The notes: generated by a model from the letters alone, not told the origin. 64,000 nucleotides of DNA from Mixophyes australis (GCA_036250195.1 JAVHZZ010000005.1:129393500-129457499); one strand, 5' to 3'; counted from the stretch's first letter, positions 1 through 10,655 are shown. Made by a program: numbers and translations.

Positions 1-516
1 CTGTATTAGGAAGGGGGCTCGTTGGCACTCTGCTCCTATTGGTTCCCCTCACTATTTAGGGCAGTGAGGACTGAGCCTCACTGCCAGTTATAGCTTCCTG
101 TGTAGCTAGGCTCCCTGTTCTCTTTTCCTGCTCCTGTTCTGAGTTCTCTAGTTTGATTTCCCGTGTATGACCCCTGGCTTGCTTCTGGACCTCGTTGGAT
201 TGCCTGTGACCTTGACCTTAGCTTGTTCTCTGGATTCGTTTGCCTTCTGCCGGCCCCCGACCTTTGCCTGGACTTCACCCTGCTGTCTACTATTGCCCTC
301 TGACCTCGGCCTGTTTACTGGACTCGGCTTCTACCTCCTATCTGGCCCTCGCCAGCGCTGTGGCGACATCATAAACTTGTACTATTCTGAGTTCAAGTCC
401 TGGGGGCATCTGAGTACCTGCGAGCGCGTCCAGCTCTACGGGAAAGGCGACTTGCTATAGGTGAAGACCTTTTCTGCCTGTTCTGGCGTTTATGGTGTTC
501 CCTGTCAGCCATAACA
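1..516 (+). repeat. 5' LTR of Ty3/gypsy chromovirus 1, cut by window edge
   Basis: This stretch matches 6648-7163 closely, with scattered substitutions and a few small indels, so the two are the LTRs of one element. The LTR ends in ATAACA at 516. Its first ~190 bases, which in the 3' copy begin TGTTACG, lie left of the window. The visible divergence (for example around 100-140 against 6750-6785) says the element is not recent. Short ORFs in the LTR are not genes. Confidence 0.9.
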
Positions 517-583
517 TTGTAACTGACGAAAACACTTCTATTTGATCCCAGTCCAGCCCAAGTCATAGCAGGACAGATCGCAG

Positions 584-973
584 GTGGTTCAGGACCTTTC
601 GCTCAGATTGTCTGCTCAAGAAGAAGCCTCCAAGGCCTCACAAGCAACCCTGGCACCAGCCCCTGAGCCCAAATTGAACCTTCCAGACCGATTTTCCGGG
701 GATAGGACCCTGTTCCGGAACTTTAAAGAAAGTTGCAAGCTATATTTCCGTCTCAGACCCCGTTCCTCGGGTTCGGAACAACAGAGGGTTGGTATAATTA
801 TCTCCTTGCTCCAGGGCGATCCTCAATCCTGGGCGTTCAGTCTTACCGATGCTAGCCCCGCTTTGCAGTCCGTGGACGCCTTTTTCAACGCCCTTGGTCT
901 CCTATATGATGATCCGAAACGGATGGCCTCCGCCGAATCACACCTAAGAGCGCTAAGACAAGGACGGCGTGCC
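584..973 (+). pseudogene. gag of chromovirus 1, N-terminal part
   Basis: The ORF from 584 encodes a retrotransposon Gag. A glutamine- and alanine-rich start is followed by a conserved block (PDRFSGDRTLFRNF, later SLLQGDPQSWAFSL and ESHLRALRQGRR) that aligns with the Gag of the intact relative at 34506-35438 (SKYDGDPKTCRGFLNQC, SLFSGQALAWASPL, SILRLRQG). Gag forms the particle that packages element RNA. The frame is cut at about 973 by the LINE and resumes at about 3114. An upstream ATG was not found in frame, so the true start may lie a little upstream of 584. Confidence 0.8.
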
Positions 974-3113
974 TTGTATGCACAGCCGACAGCTAGGGTT
1001 AGGGTGAACGGGGAATTGTCAGAGCCCTTTGTCATATCAAATGGTACCAGACAGGGCTGCCCCCGTCTCCGTTGATTTTTATTTTATATATGGAAGCATT
1101 GGCCCACTCTATCTGGGCTAATCCTGACATTTCTGGTTTAAGGATGGAGGACAAAAGTTTTAAATTAGCCCTTTTCGCAGACGATCTACTGGTTATCCTC
1201 ACCAATCCAGTGATCTCGATTCCTAATATACTATTAGAATCTCAGCAGTATGGTGAACTATCAGGCTTTAAAATCAACTATTCAAAATCGGTAGCACTTA
1301 ATATCTCTGCACCTGAGGCAGTAGTTGAAGGCCTGAAGCCAGCAATTCCCATTCTCATGGCATCCCTCAATACTTAAATATTTGGGGGTGTTTATCAACA
1401 AAGATAACTCAAAGATCTTTGAGGCAAACTTTATAACTATCACCAACACAATTTTTAGAGACCTGAGGAATTGGCTCCCAAAAGCCTTTTACCTGATCGG
1501 CAGAGTCAACGTGGTTAAAATTAATTTGTTGCCTCGTATATTTTACCTGCTCCATGCCCTTCTTATACATCTCCCCTCCTCGTGGTTCAAGACACTACAT
1601 AAAGCTGTCCGGGATTTTGTGTTGAAGGGTAGACGTCCCCGCTTTAAGCACGAAATACTTATATGCGTAAGCATGCTGGGGGAATACAACTCCCTCACTT
1701 TGCACTATATTATGATGCAGCTATGCTGAACAGGGTAATGGACTGGACGAGGCAGAGGTCGGACAAATAATGGGTTTGGATAGAGAGTTACGTTTCTGGC
1801 AAGTCACTCCAACTCGCACCCTGGCTGCACGTTCTCCCTAAAGTTACTCACCCGACTTTTAACCCAACTTTGGCTAGATGGGCCAGACTGTGTGCGACTC
1901 CTCACATCTACTCGCGGCACTCACCTTTGACTCCGATATTTGACAACCCGGACTTCCCCCCAGGCCTTACTAGACAGGCTTACAGACATTGGAAAGGGGC
2001 GAGACTCCATAGGGTTGGCCAGCTGGTGGCTGTGTCTGGGGTTTTGCCTTTCACCAATCTCCAGTCCAAATGGGAACTCCCGGATGCGGAGATTTGGAGA
2101 CACATACAGCTTCGCCACTTTCTAGGCTCCTCGGGGATTCGGGAGGCTGTGGGACGGCCGCTTACCCAGTTTGAATCTTTATGTACCACTCCTCTATATC
2201 CTAGACACACTTTATCTATCATTTACAGTATCCTCATTGAACATGCCTTTAGTAAACAACCCACCTTCATACGAGACTGGGAGAGGGATCTGGACTGCTC
2301 AATAACTGAACAGGATTGGAGTGACATATTTTTAAGCACCCAGTCTAGCTCTATTAGTATACGGGTAATAGAGACACAGTACAAGGTGATGACTAGGTGG
2401 TATCGATGCCCCAGTCTACTGGCAAAGATGGTTCCTGGGGTGTCAAACCTGTGCTGGCGATGCTTGATGGCGCCAGTTACCCCAGTACATATATGGTGGG
2501 AATGCAGAGCACATAGAACTTTTTGGGATGCAGTCCTTCTGATTGCTAAATAAATATTGGGTGTCGAGCTACCTAATTGCCCAAAATACTGGCTATTAAA
2601 TGACAATAATATGATCATTTCTCAATATAAAAAATCTACGGTTAAAAATCTCAGCAACGCGGCTAAGGCCGTGATTCCGGTCCATTGGAGATCCCTGAAT
2701 ATCCCTACCATTAAAGAATGGTTTGTCCGATTGGAATACTATAGGATAATGGACGATGTACTTTATTCATCAATGGACAAATATAGGGAATATTACTATG
2801 TTTGGTTTAAGTGGATTGAATTCAAGGATTCACCATTATATTCTCAGTGGAACAAGTGAAATCCCCGACCCCTCCCCTCCCCCACCCTTAGCCTTGCCTT
2901 TCCTTCCCACTCTTTACCCAGCTTTATCTTTCCCTTATCCTTATATGTTTTACTATTGAATACTAAATAGTATGTTATATGCTGGACTACTGTCCTCCCT
3001 TTCTTTGTTACTCTGTAATACCTCAATTCACTGTTAAAATGCAAGTCAGGGATGTTTGTAAAAGCTGTTTAAATTTCAATATAAAAGAGATTTAAAAAAA
3101 AAAAAAAAAAACA
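974..3113 (+). mobile_element. 5'-truncated L1/Tx1-like LINE inserted in gag
   Basis: The fragment begins in the middle of a non-LTR reverse transcriptase, runs through the ORF2 C-terminal region, has a short 3' UTR with a C-rich stretch, and ends in a run of about 19 A at 3093-3111. The flanks GGCGTGCC (966-973) and GGCATACC (3114-3121) look like a diverged 8-bp target duplication whose differences could be CpG decay. 5' truncation plus a poly-A tail is the usual outcome of LINE target-primed insertion. Gag resumes in a compatible sense directly after the poly-A. Confidence 0.88.
983..2859 (+). pseudogene. LINE ORF2 fragment: RT palm to C-terminal domain
   Basis: Conserved non-LTR RT motifs are visible: GTRQGCP at about 1040-1065, the catalytic box ALFADDLLVIL at about 1165-1200, and FKINYSKS at about 1265-1290. 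Downstream, 1870-2553 carries the L1-type C-terminal region with the motif CWRC...H...WEC (about 2452-2510), and 2557-2859 continues towards the end of ORF2. A one-base loss at about 1065 (GCP followed by a shifted LSPLIF block), frame changes near 1378 and 1730-1870, and a stop at 2551 break it into four pieces. The endonuclease and first part of RT are absent because of 5' truncation. The FADD box is intact, but the protein cannot be made. Confidence 0.85.
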
Positions 3114-3535
3114 GGCATACCGCCGAAGAGTTATGTGCCGAGTTTAGGTGTTGGTCCGTCGATAGCCAGTGGAATGACCCCGCACTACAGAGTCAGTTCC
3201 GCCTAAGCCTCTCGGAGCAGATAAAGGATTCCTTGGTCCAGTACCCCTCCTCACCTTCCCTGAGATGTTAATGCAGCTGGTTATTAAGATCGACCGCAGA
3301 ATCAAGGAGCGGAAGTCAGATAATGAATCTTCCTCACCGTCCTATCCTTCTCCTGTCTTCTACCCGGTTCCTCAGGACTCGCCTGAACCCATGAGGCTGG
3401 GAGCCTATCGCCTATCCCCTGAGGAAAGATCCAGGTGAAGCTCTCTGGGGCTTTGTCTGTACTGTGGGAATAAGGGCCACCTTCTGCGTACCTGCCCCAA
3501 CAAGGCAGGAAAAAAACAGGCCTAGGAGTAAAGGA
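3114..3535 (+). pseudogene. gag of chromovirus 1, C-terminal part with CCHC knuckle
   Basis: After the LINE poly-A the Gag frame resumes (TAEELCAEF, then SEQIKDSL and a basic region). Near 3450-3500 the sequence encodes CLYCGNKGHLLRTC, a C-x2-C-x4-H-x4-C knuckle typical of nucleocapsid and used to bind element RNA. Stops and a frame change (for example about 3436) interrupt it. The neighbouring sequence runs directly into protease. Confidence 0.75.
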
Positions 3536-3540
3536 AGAGG

Positions 3541-3960
3541 TGCGCCAAGTCTCCAAATGGTCTCTTCCAAGAACTCAGTCCTCATCCCTGCTCAGATAGT
3601 ATATGGACACAAATCCGTGTTAATCACAGCTTTTCTTGATAGTGGTGCAGCAGGAAACTTTCTGGATGTGAATTTTGCCAAAGCCCTTGGTATTCCCTTG
3701 GTAAATATGGAATCTGAACTTACGGTCTGCTGATTGGACGGTAGACCTTTGACTGGTGGAAGGATCTCCTCCCAAACTCCTCCTTTGCATCTTACGGTAG
3801 GAGCTCTCATTCTGAAGTTCTCTCGCTCTTCCTGATTCCCTGTTCCTCCATACCCTTGATCTTAGGGCACCCTTGGCTCCAACTCCACAATCCTCATGTT
3901 GATTGGAGTACTGGGGAAATCTTGACCATGGGGTAAGGCCTGTTCATCAACCTGCCTGAC
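3541..3960 (+). pseudogene. aspartic protease of chromovirus 1
   Basis: The stretch encoding VLITAFLDSGAAGNFLDV (about 3618-3675) holds the retropepsin active site D-S-G. It matches the corresponding site in the intact relative at about 34370-34390 (minus strand). The protease cleaves Gag-Pol. A stop follows at 3731 and the remainder (to about 3960) is shifted in frame, so the second half of the fold is only recognisable by position. Confidence 0.75.
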
Positions 3961-3995
3961 CCTACCTCTCTGGGTTGTTCTGCCTTGTTCTGAAT

Positions 3996-5412
3996 CTCTT
4001 CCTTTACCTTACCAGGAGTTCCAGGATGTGTTCTCTAAGAAGGAAGCAGATTCACTCCCTCCTCATCATAGCTACGATTGTTCCATTGAACTTGTTCCGG
4101 GTGCCAAGCTCCCCAAGGGGAGGTTATATGCTCTGTCCATTCCTGAAACCAAGGCTATGGATGAATATGTGGAGGAGAACCTAAAGAAGGGATTCATCCA
4201 ACCATCTAAATCACCTGTAGGAGCGGGTTTCTTCTTCGTATCCAAAAAGGATGGAAGCTTTCGACCATGTATCGACTATCGGGGTCTTAACGGGATCACA
4301 GTGAAAAATACCTACCCCTTGCCTCTCATCTCCGTTCTCTTCGATCAGCTCAAGCAAGCCACGTTTTTTTCCAAGATTGACCTAAACTTGGTTCGGATCA
4401 GAGAGGTGGACGAGTGGAAGATGGCCTTCAACACTCACTCGGGCCATTACGAATATCTGGTAATGCCCTTTGGCCTATGTAATGCCCCCGCGGTGTTTCA
4501 AGATTTTATTAATTAAGGTTTATTGTGGTCTGGGACAACATATTGATCTATTCACTGGAACAGTCACTGGAACAGCACCGTATACACGTCAAAGAGGTCC
4601 TCCTCAAACTACGTCAGCACCATCTCTTTGCCAAACTGGAGAAATGTGAGTTTGAGGTCGCCCAGGTCACGTTCCTAGGATATGTCATCTCTCCTTGTGG
4701 CTTTTCTATGGATCCCAGTAAAGTCCAGGCAGTTCTCAATTGGATCCGGCCTAGCAATCTGAAAGCCATTCAGAGGTTTTTAGGATTCACCAACTATTAC
4801 AGGCGATTCATCCGTTCATTTTCAGTATTAGTGGACCCCATTACTGCCCTTACCCGAAAAGGGGCCGATACTGTTAATTGGTCTTCCGCTGCTTTGACGT
4901 CCTTCAAGGCTCTCAAAAATGCCTTTATCTCCGCACCTGTCCTCAGACATCCCAACCCGGATCTACCATTTATAATCGAAGTAGACGCTTCTGATGTTGG
5001 GGCTGGTGCCATCCTCTCTCAGAAGAATCTCAGCGATCACAGACTGCACCCCTGTGCATTTTTCTCCAGGAAATTTTCCTCTGCAGAAATCCACTACGAT
5101 GTTGGTAATCGGGAGTTGTTAGCGGTCAAGTGGGCATTTGAAGAATGGCGGCACTGGCTAGAAGGAGCTAACCATGTAATTACGGTATATACAGACCATA
5201 AAAATTTACAATATATCCAATCTGCCAAAACTGTGAATTCCAGACAAGCCCGGTGGGTCCTCTTCTTCTCCCGCTTCAAATTCACTATTACATTCTGGCC
5301 ACGGTCCAAAAACATTAAAGCGGACGCATTGTCTGAAGCTTCATCGCCTCTCATCCTCTCCTTGCAGAACCTACCACTATTATTCCAGCGTCCAACAAAG
5401 TCCTTGGTCTGA
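3996..5412 (+). pseudogene. reverse transcriptase and RNase H of chromovirus 1
   Basis: 4028-4516 encodes the RT fingers and palm ([38 protein letters not shown]). 4525-5412 gives the rest of RT ([28 protein letters not shown]), then RNase H ([49 protein letters not shown]). Two losses stand out. About six residues are missing after KIDLN near 4385. The region of the catalytic Y-x-D-D box at 4528-4539 reads VWDN after a stop at 4514-4516, so the second catalytic aspartate is Asn. The enzyme would be inactive even if the frame were open. Confidence 0.88.
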
Positions 5413-5450
5413 CTCAGGATCTTGGCACGATTCTCCATGGCCTCCATTTT

Positions 5451-6320
5451 TTGGCACCACCCAGGGGCAAACTATTTGTACCTGATCATTTGAGGAGGAC
5501 GGTTTTCGCTGAATGCCATGACAATAAGACTTCGGGTCATCCTGGAGTATCCAAGACAGTGGAACTTCTGTCTCGTTCATTCTGGTGGCCCTCATTGTCT
5601 GCGGATACCAAAGAATTTGTCTTAACCTGTGAGACTTGTGCCAGGAACAAGTCCTCCCGCAAACTTCTGGCAGGTCCCCTTATGCCTCTGTCTGTTCCAG
5701 TGAAACCCTGGACACACATTTCAATGGACTTCATCGTGGCGCTACCTCGCTCATCCTGCTTTAACACCATCTGGGTGATCATGGATAGATTTAGTAAGAT
5801 GGCTCACTTTGTTCCCCTTGCAGGGTTACCATGTGCCAAGACATTGGCTTCCCTTTGTATCCAGCATGTTCTCAGGCTCCATGGACTTCCCGTTAACATT
5901 GTTTCAGACCGTGGCTCCCAATTTATTGCCACCTTCTGGAGAGCTTTCTGTACCCAACTGGGAAGCAAAATTTTACTGTCATCAGGATATCGCCCGCAGT
6001 CCAACAGACAAACGGAAATGGTCAACCAATCCCTTGAACAATTTCTCTGTCTATATGTGACCAAATACCATAGTGACTGGGCTGCTCTGCTTCCATGGGC
6101 AGAGTTTGCCTACAGCAACTCATGCCATTCTTCTACTCTGGTATCCCCATTTTTCTGCAACCTTGGGTTCCATCCTCGGTCCAACTCTCTGTCTACCCTG
6201 GAAGTCTTTTCCGGATATGGAAATAAGTTCACATTGCCCTCAAACAGGCTTCATTCAAATCTAAACATTATGCTGCTCGGCACCGCGGACCATGTCCTTT
6301 CAAAGTCGGGGACAAGGTGA
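5451..6320 (+). pseudogene. integrase of chromovirus 1
   Basis: The 289-residue ORF has the integrase zinc-binding region (CHDNKTSGHPGVSKT...WWPSL...CETCARNK), followed by the DDE core: first Asp in SMDFIVALP, second in VSDRGSQF, Glu in NRQTEMVNQ. It is the most intact part of this element. The C-terminal part loses similarity after about residue 240, and the GPY/F-like and chromodomain regions are mostly absent. Integrase inserts the cDNA; in chromoviruses the chromodomain normally helps target it to chromatin. Confidence 0.88.
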
Positions 6321-6458
6321 GGCTGTCGACCCGCAACATCAAACTCAAGCAGAAACGGAAACATCACCATGCTAACAAACTTATTAAGGACTTCTTTAAA
6401 AAGTATCCTGGGAAGCCTGGAGGTCGGAGTTCCTTGACCCCTCCTCAAGGGAGGGTAC
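6317..6458 (+). pseudogene. Residual chromodomain tail and polypurine tract
   Basis: The sequence encodes VRLSTRNIKLKQ and then jumps to LIKDFFKKYPGKPGG. The first piece matches the post-core integrase region of the element at 31180-31947, and the second matches the very end of its chromodomain (LLKKFYSKNPDKPG). About 125 residues between them are missing, so the chromodomain was removed by an internal deletion. The purine run AAGGGAGGGTA at 6448-6457 directly precedes the 3' LTR and fits a plus-strand primer. Confidence 0.7.
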
Positions 6459-7163
6459 TGTTACGAGCCACGGCTCCCTTCCTGTTGCCTCTGAAGTCCC
6501 GGCCGTCATTATGATGACCAGGGACGTCACTTCCACCCTCTATGTCCCGGTTGCCTAGGCAACAACCGGGACGCTCTGTTTCCCCTGCCGCAGCGCCCGG
6601 CCAGCTGTCTAATAGCCGGGCGCATGCGCGCATAGGGGTTTTAGGCTGCACCTGAATTAGGGAGGGGGCTCGCTGGCACTCTGCTCCTATTGGTTCCCCT
6701 CACTATTTAGGGCAGTGAGGACTGAGCCTCACTGACAGTTATAGCTTCCTGTAAAGCTAGGCACCCTGTTCTCTGTTCCTGTTCTGAGTTCTCTAGTTTG
6801 ATTAGTCGTGTATGACCCCTGGCTTGCTTCTGGACCTCGTTGGATTGCCTGTGACCTTGACCTTAGCTTGTTCTCTGGATTCATTTGCCTTCTGCCGGCC
6901 CCCGACCCTTGCCTGGACTTCACCCTGCTTCCTGCTTTTGCCCTTTGACCTCGGCCTGTTTACTAGACTCCATTTCTACCTCCTATCTGGCCCTCGCCAG
7001 CGCTGTGGTGACATCATAAACTTGTACAACTCTGAGATCAAGTCCTGTGGGGCATCTGAGTACCTGTGAGCGCGTCCAGCTCTACGGGAAAGGCGGCTTG
7101 CTATAGGTGAAGACCTCTTCTGCCTGTTCTACAAGTTTATGGTGTTCCCTGTCAGCCATAACA
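6459..7163 (+). repeat. 3' LTR of chromovirus 1
   Basis: A 705-bp LTR begins TGTTACG at 6459, directly after a polypurine tract, and ends ATAACA at 7163. It contains a GC-rich first part (6500-6640) and the segment shared with 1-516. The base after it starts GGCAG, which would be the 5-bp target duplication; the partner copy lies outside the window. A related but different LTR occurs at about 16772-17540. Confidence 0.92.
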
Positions 7164-8290
7164 GGCAGAACACTAAAGAAGTGGTTGCAGCCAGAAAAGA
7201 ACACTGCAGGCAGAATGATCGAAATTCTGGCCATTGACCATTGTATCCGGGGTATGAATCGAGGGATCCAAAGGTGTGCACTGCAGGCAGAACCTCAGTC
7301 ATATGAGGAAATGGCTACTGTAGTGGAGACATACAGCGCCTTGCAGCATATGCCCAAACCTCTGTTGCCCGCTCCAAAGTTTGTGCCACGGTCAAAATCT
7401 GGCATATGGAACAGTGGACCGGTGTTACGGTCCAGGTACCTTAGTCAGTATTTTCGCAGGCTTACCTAGGGCGCGGAGTCTAACGGCCTTCCGGTCTTCA
7501 CCAAGAACCACCGCAAGGTAGGATGGGTTTTGCTGTCAAAGAACCGCAGGTCGCAGCCCCCAGGTTAGCCTACTGACGTAAGGGAAAAGGCTCTAAGTGA
7601 TGGATAGACAGCAGGAAATATGATAAGGGGATGCAAATAAACGCACTAACCGTGAATTCCAGGGTCTGAAGGTCTGAAGCGGAAGCCGGCTTGGTGCACG
7701 GTATCTGTTGTATGCCTTAACAGGAGATGAGTCCAGAGTAGTAGAAACACAGCCGGGTCGGAACACAGGAGATCGTCAGATATATACGGTGCCAGGGAGA
7801 ATCCAGAGAGTAGCCAAGAACACTGCCGAGTCAGTACACGGGGGGTCAGTCCAATACAGGGTGCCAGGGATTAGCCAAAGAATAGTCAGGACGCAGCCAG
7901 GTTGGTACACAGGAATCTGAAGAAATATAGGAGCACACAGGGAGCAGGATCACAGGAGTCAGGTACACAGGGAGAGATAGCCAGGAACAGGAAACACATT
8001 GCTCTCTGACACAGATAGCGTGTCAGAGCAGGGAATATGTAGTTTTTGAATTCCCCGCCCAGGAGTCACATGACCACTGCTGCGAGAACCCGGAAGTGCA
8101 GCGGCGCGATCAGAGGGAGCGCTAACCGTCGGAGAGGACAAGCTGCCAGACATCCGACAGCGCAGCGGATCGGGGAGCAGGTAAGATCATACTAACCGGA
8201 TTTTGGTGAGGAGATATTGCCTGATAAAAAGGCAGCCAAACTTGCTTTGAGTGCAAAGAGCCTGGACATTTGAGAACTCAGTACCCAACG
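7164..8290 (+). pseudogene. Gmr1-type gag: SCAN-like region and CCHC knuckle
   Basis: 7164-7417 encodes LKKWLQPEKNTAGRMIEIL, then RGIQRCALQAEPQSYEEM and VETYSALQ, a helical block like the C-terminal half of SCAN-type Gag capsids. The frame crosses a clean solo-LTR insertion (7423-8194, target ACCGG) and continues at 8195. At 8243-8287 it encodes CFECKEPGHLRTQYP, a CCHC knuckle whose last Cys is now Tyr, one frame away from the preceding part. The N-terminal half of Gag is lost to chromovirus 1. The product would be the particle and RNA-binding protein. Confidence 0.75.
7423..8194. repeat. Solo LTR (772 bp) in Gmr1-type gag
   Basis: The insert starts TGTTACGG and ends ATCATACTA, and is flanked on both sides by ACCGG (7418-7422 and 8195-8199), a 5-bp target duplication. 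Removing it joins the gag flanks. Its first part (about 7470-7560) matches the start of the solo LTR at 56508-57210 (the shared blocks GCGGAGTCTAACG and GGTCTTCACCA). No internal coding region is present, so it is a recombined solo LTR. The 3' end lacks the usual CA. Orientation is not certain. Confidence 0.8.
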
Positions 8291-8379
8291 TTAGTAGAAC
8301 CTATGGTTGTTCACTAGCACAAACACAACCAACCTATCCGAGCTGCTGTACAATGAGTCCAGTTACCGGGAAGTCCTGC

Positions 8380-8660
8380 TTGTTCCGCGTGACTGTGTTT
8401 GTGTGAATCACCATCTGGTGCTGGCTCTGGTAGATTCGGGAAGTGAATTGTCCTTTGTTCCAGCTCCATATTACCAGAGAAACTGATGCATTATCTGCCC
8501 AAAGTGAAGGTACTCTGTATCCATGGGACTGCCGAGGAATATGACAGGACTCTTTTGCTGTTACTGTGAATGGACAGACAGTAACAGTGGTAGTGGCCGT
8601 TGCCGCAAAACTGCCATACCCTTTAATCCTGGGCAGAGACTTTCCACTGTTCCAGAAAAT
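8380..8660 (+). pseudogene. Gmr1-type aspartic protease
   Basis: LALVDSGSELSFVPAP at about 8418-8466 contains the retropepsin D-S-G. Further on, in another frame, VTVNGQTVTVVVAV and YPLILGRDFPLFQ (about 8566-8655) supply the later strands and the I-L-G motif near the end of the fold. One or two frame changes separate the halves. It follows gag directly and precedes the integrase zinc domain, as expected for this clade. Confidence 0.75.
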
Positions 8661-8942
8661 TCTCCAGGAGCGAATCCAGCATCGGCAATTGGAGCAATGT
8701 CCGAAAGTCCAGCCTTGATGGAGGAGCTTGAGGGAACAGAAAATGTAAAGTGCAATGATCTACCACAAAACATGAACCAGACAGTTCAAGAAAATACACC
8801 TCCTAAGAGGTTGGAGCATAGACAAAGGAGAGCTGTACAAGTTTCAACGCAGAATCGGTTCCTGGCATCGATCGTTGGCGAGACCTCGGGTGAAGCGGCT
8901 ACACCTCACAATGAGGACTCGGACTGGGCGGGATAGTCTAAC

Positions 8943-10293
8943 TTGTTTTCACTAAGAGACTTTGGCCGAGACCAACTTGGAGATGTTGCCTTAGCTAATG
9001 TCTATAAGAATGTAGTTGAGATTAATGGGATAGAAAATGCTAACAAGCCTGCCTATTATATGGTAAAGAATGATCAGTTATATAGAGTTGCTAATGTACA
9101 GTGTAGAACTATAGAGCAATTGTTAGTGGCACAAATCCATACACCACTTGTTCTCAAAGGTGCACATACACATCTGTGTGGGGGACACTTAGGGGAAGAT
9201 AAAATACGGGAACGTATATAGCTCAGGTTCTATTGGCCATGAGTGTATGAGGCAATAAAAAGGTTTTGCCAGTTGTGTCCAGTATGTCAGAGAACATGTC
9301 CGAAGCCAGACTATGGGGCCCCGTTAGTTCCCATCCCTGTGGTGCAGACCCCGTTTGACCATATTGGTATGGATTTGTCATAGTGGACTATGCCACCAGG
9401 TATCCCGAGGCTATACCTTTGCCAATATAAAGTCCAGTACAATAGCAAAAGAACTCTTTCGGTATTGTACCAGGTTGGGTATCCATAAAGAAATCTTGAC
9501 TGATCAGGGTACTCCCTTTATGTCACGTCTAATGAAAGAGCTATGCAGGTTGTTAAGAGTAGAAACGTTACACACATCAGTATATCACCCGCAGACTGAC
9601 GGGTTAGTGGAACATTTTAATAGGACACTCAAACACATAGTGAGAAAGGCAGTGGCGCAGGAAAAACGGGACTGGGATGTGTTATTACCCTATTTAATGT
9701 TCGCAGTGAGGGAGGTTCCTCAAGCATCTACAGGGTTCAGCCCCTTCGAATTGTTGTATGGCAGGCAGCCAAGGGGCATTTTGGATGTTCTCAAGGAGGG
9801 CTGGGAGCAACAGAGTCCAAAAGAACCCAATGTGATCCAATTTGTGCCCCAGTTGTATGACAAGATGGGGAAGATCACCCCGTTGGTACAACAAGATATG
9901 CAGAAGGCACAGGCGAGACAAAAAAGAAACTATGATAAGTCAGCTGTAATTAGGGCTTTCCAACCAGGTGACAAAGTTCTGGTCCTGGTACCCACACAAG
10001 AGAGTAAGCTCTTCACCCATTGCCAGGGGCCATATGAGGTGAATGAGGCTGTGGGGCCTGTTAATTATAAATTCAGGCAAGAAGGCAGGAGAAAACCTAT
10101 TCAGACATATTATGTCATCTTGCTGAAACCTTGGCATGATAGGGAGGAGCCAAAGGCCACGTTGGTAAAATCAGTTGTGCAAGAAAACAAAATCTCCATA
10201 AGGGATGATCTGTCGCAAGGGCGGAGACGACAGACTGAGGAAATGGCTCAGAGGAACCTAGACGTGTTTTCTGAGGTGCCAGGCCATACCTAG
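8943..10293 (+). pseudogene. Gmr1-type integrase (upstream of RT)
   Basis: 8943-9330 encodes the zinc-binding domain (HTHLCGGHLGEDKI, then CQLCPVCQRTC), giving H...H...C-x2-C. The DDE core follows: Asp in FDHIGMD (codon 9372-9374), Asp in LTDQGTPF (9502-9504), Glu in GLVEHFNRTLKH (9610-9612). The tail has QKRNYDK and GPYEVNEAVGPVNY, a GPY/F-like module, then LKPWHD. Stops at 9220 and 9381 and a frame change after the first Asp break it, but 9385-10293 is open for about 300 residues. All three catalytic residues survive. It ends just before the RT, which is the unusual order. Confidence 0.88.
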
Positions 10294-10356
10294 CTCATAG
10301 AACACGACATAGTTACACCTCCAGGGGTGGTGGTGAGAGGCGAGAGTAAGACCATA

Positions 10357-10647
10357 CAGGGCCATCTTAACAACATTATGGGCCCCCGGGCAAAGCAGTG
10401 CACCAGGGCCCCTAGATGTAGATATAGATATAGATATATAGATGTATACAGATACAGATATAGATATAGATATATAGAGATAGAGATAGATAGATGTACT
10501 TGCTCAGTGACCCTTGAAGGTTTTTTTTGCAGGTTTTTTTCTTTTGCAGGATTATTTATTCTCATTAAGAGCCCTGCCTATGGGGCACCCTTGCCCGAGG
10601 GGCCCCCGGGCAGCTGGCAATCGTGCACAATGGAAAAGATGGCCCTG
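10357..10647. mobile_element. hAT-type MITE (291 bp) between integrase and RT
   Basis: Terminal inverted repeats CAGGGCCATCTT and AAGATGGCCCTG bound the insert, and AGACCATA occurs directly on both sides (10349-10356 and 10648-10655), an 8-bp target duplication as made by hAT transposases. The inside has GC-rich inverted pieces (GGGCCCCCGGGCA) and a purine/pyrimidine microsatellite of GATATA-like units (about 10415-10490). There is no coding capacity. Removing it rejoins the RT N-terminal frame. Confidence 0.88.
10415..10492. repeat. GATATA-type microsatellite inside the MITE
   Basis: Tandem GATATA and TAGATA units with variants. It lies wholly inside the MITE and explains the low-complexity YRYRYR and YLYLYLYL ORFs on the two strands. 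Confidence 0.85.
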
Positions 10648-10655
10648 AGACCATA

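Larger units (their letters stand above)
517..6458 (+). mobile_element. Ty3/gypsy chromovirus 1, internal region (decayed)
   Basis: Between two matching LTRs lie, in order, gag, a CCHC knuckle, protease, reverse transcriptase, RNase H, integrase and the tail of a chromodomain, which is the standard Ty3/gypsy chromovirus order. The reading frame is broken many times, a LINE of about 2.1 kb sits in gag, and most of the chromodomain is missing compared with the related element at 29101-37550. A purine-rich tract precedes the 3' LTR. The element is dead: its RT catalytic motif is destroyed and gag is split. I saw no convincing primer-binding site just after position 516. Confidence 0.9.

Noticed and set aside
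167..460. Plus-strand ORF (97 codons) with hydrophobic stretches, repeated at 6812-7069
   Set aside because: It lies in the chromovirus 1 LTR. The repeat reflects the two LTRs, and the two copies differ by indels that change the frame.
5094..5447. Minus-strand ORFs opposite chromovirus pol (also 5380-5595, 5537-5782, 5804-6064)
   Set aside because: Shadow frames of the RNase H and integrase genes on the plus strand.
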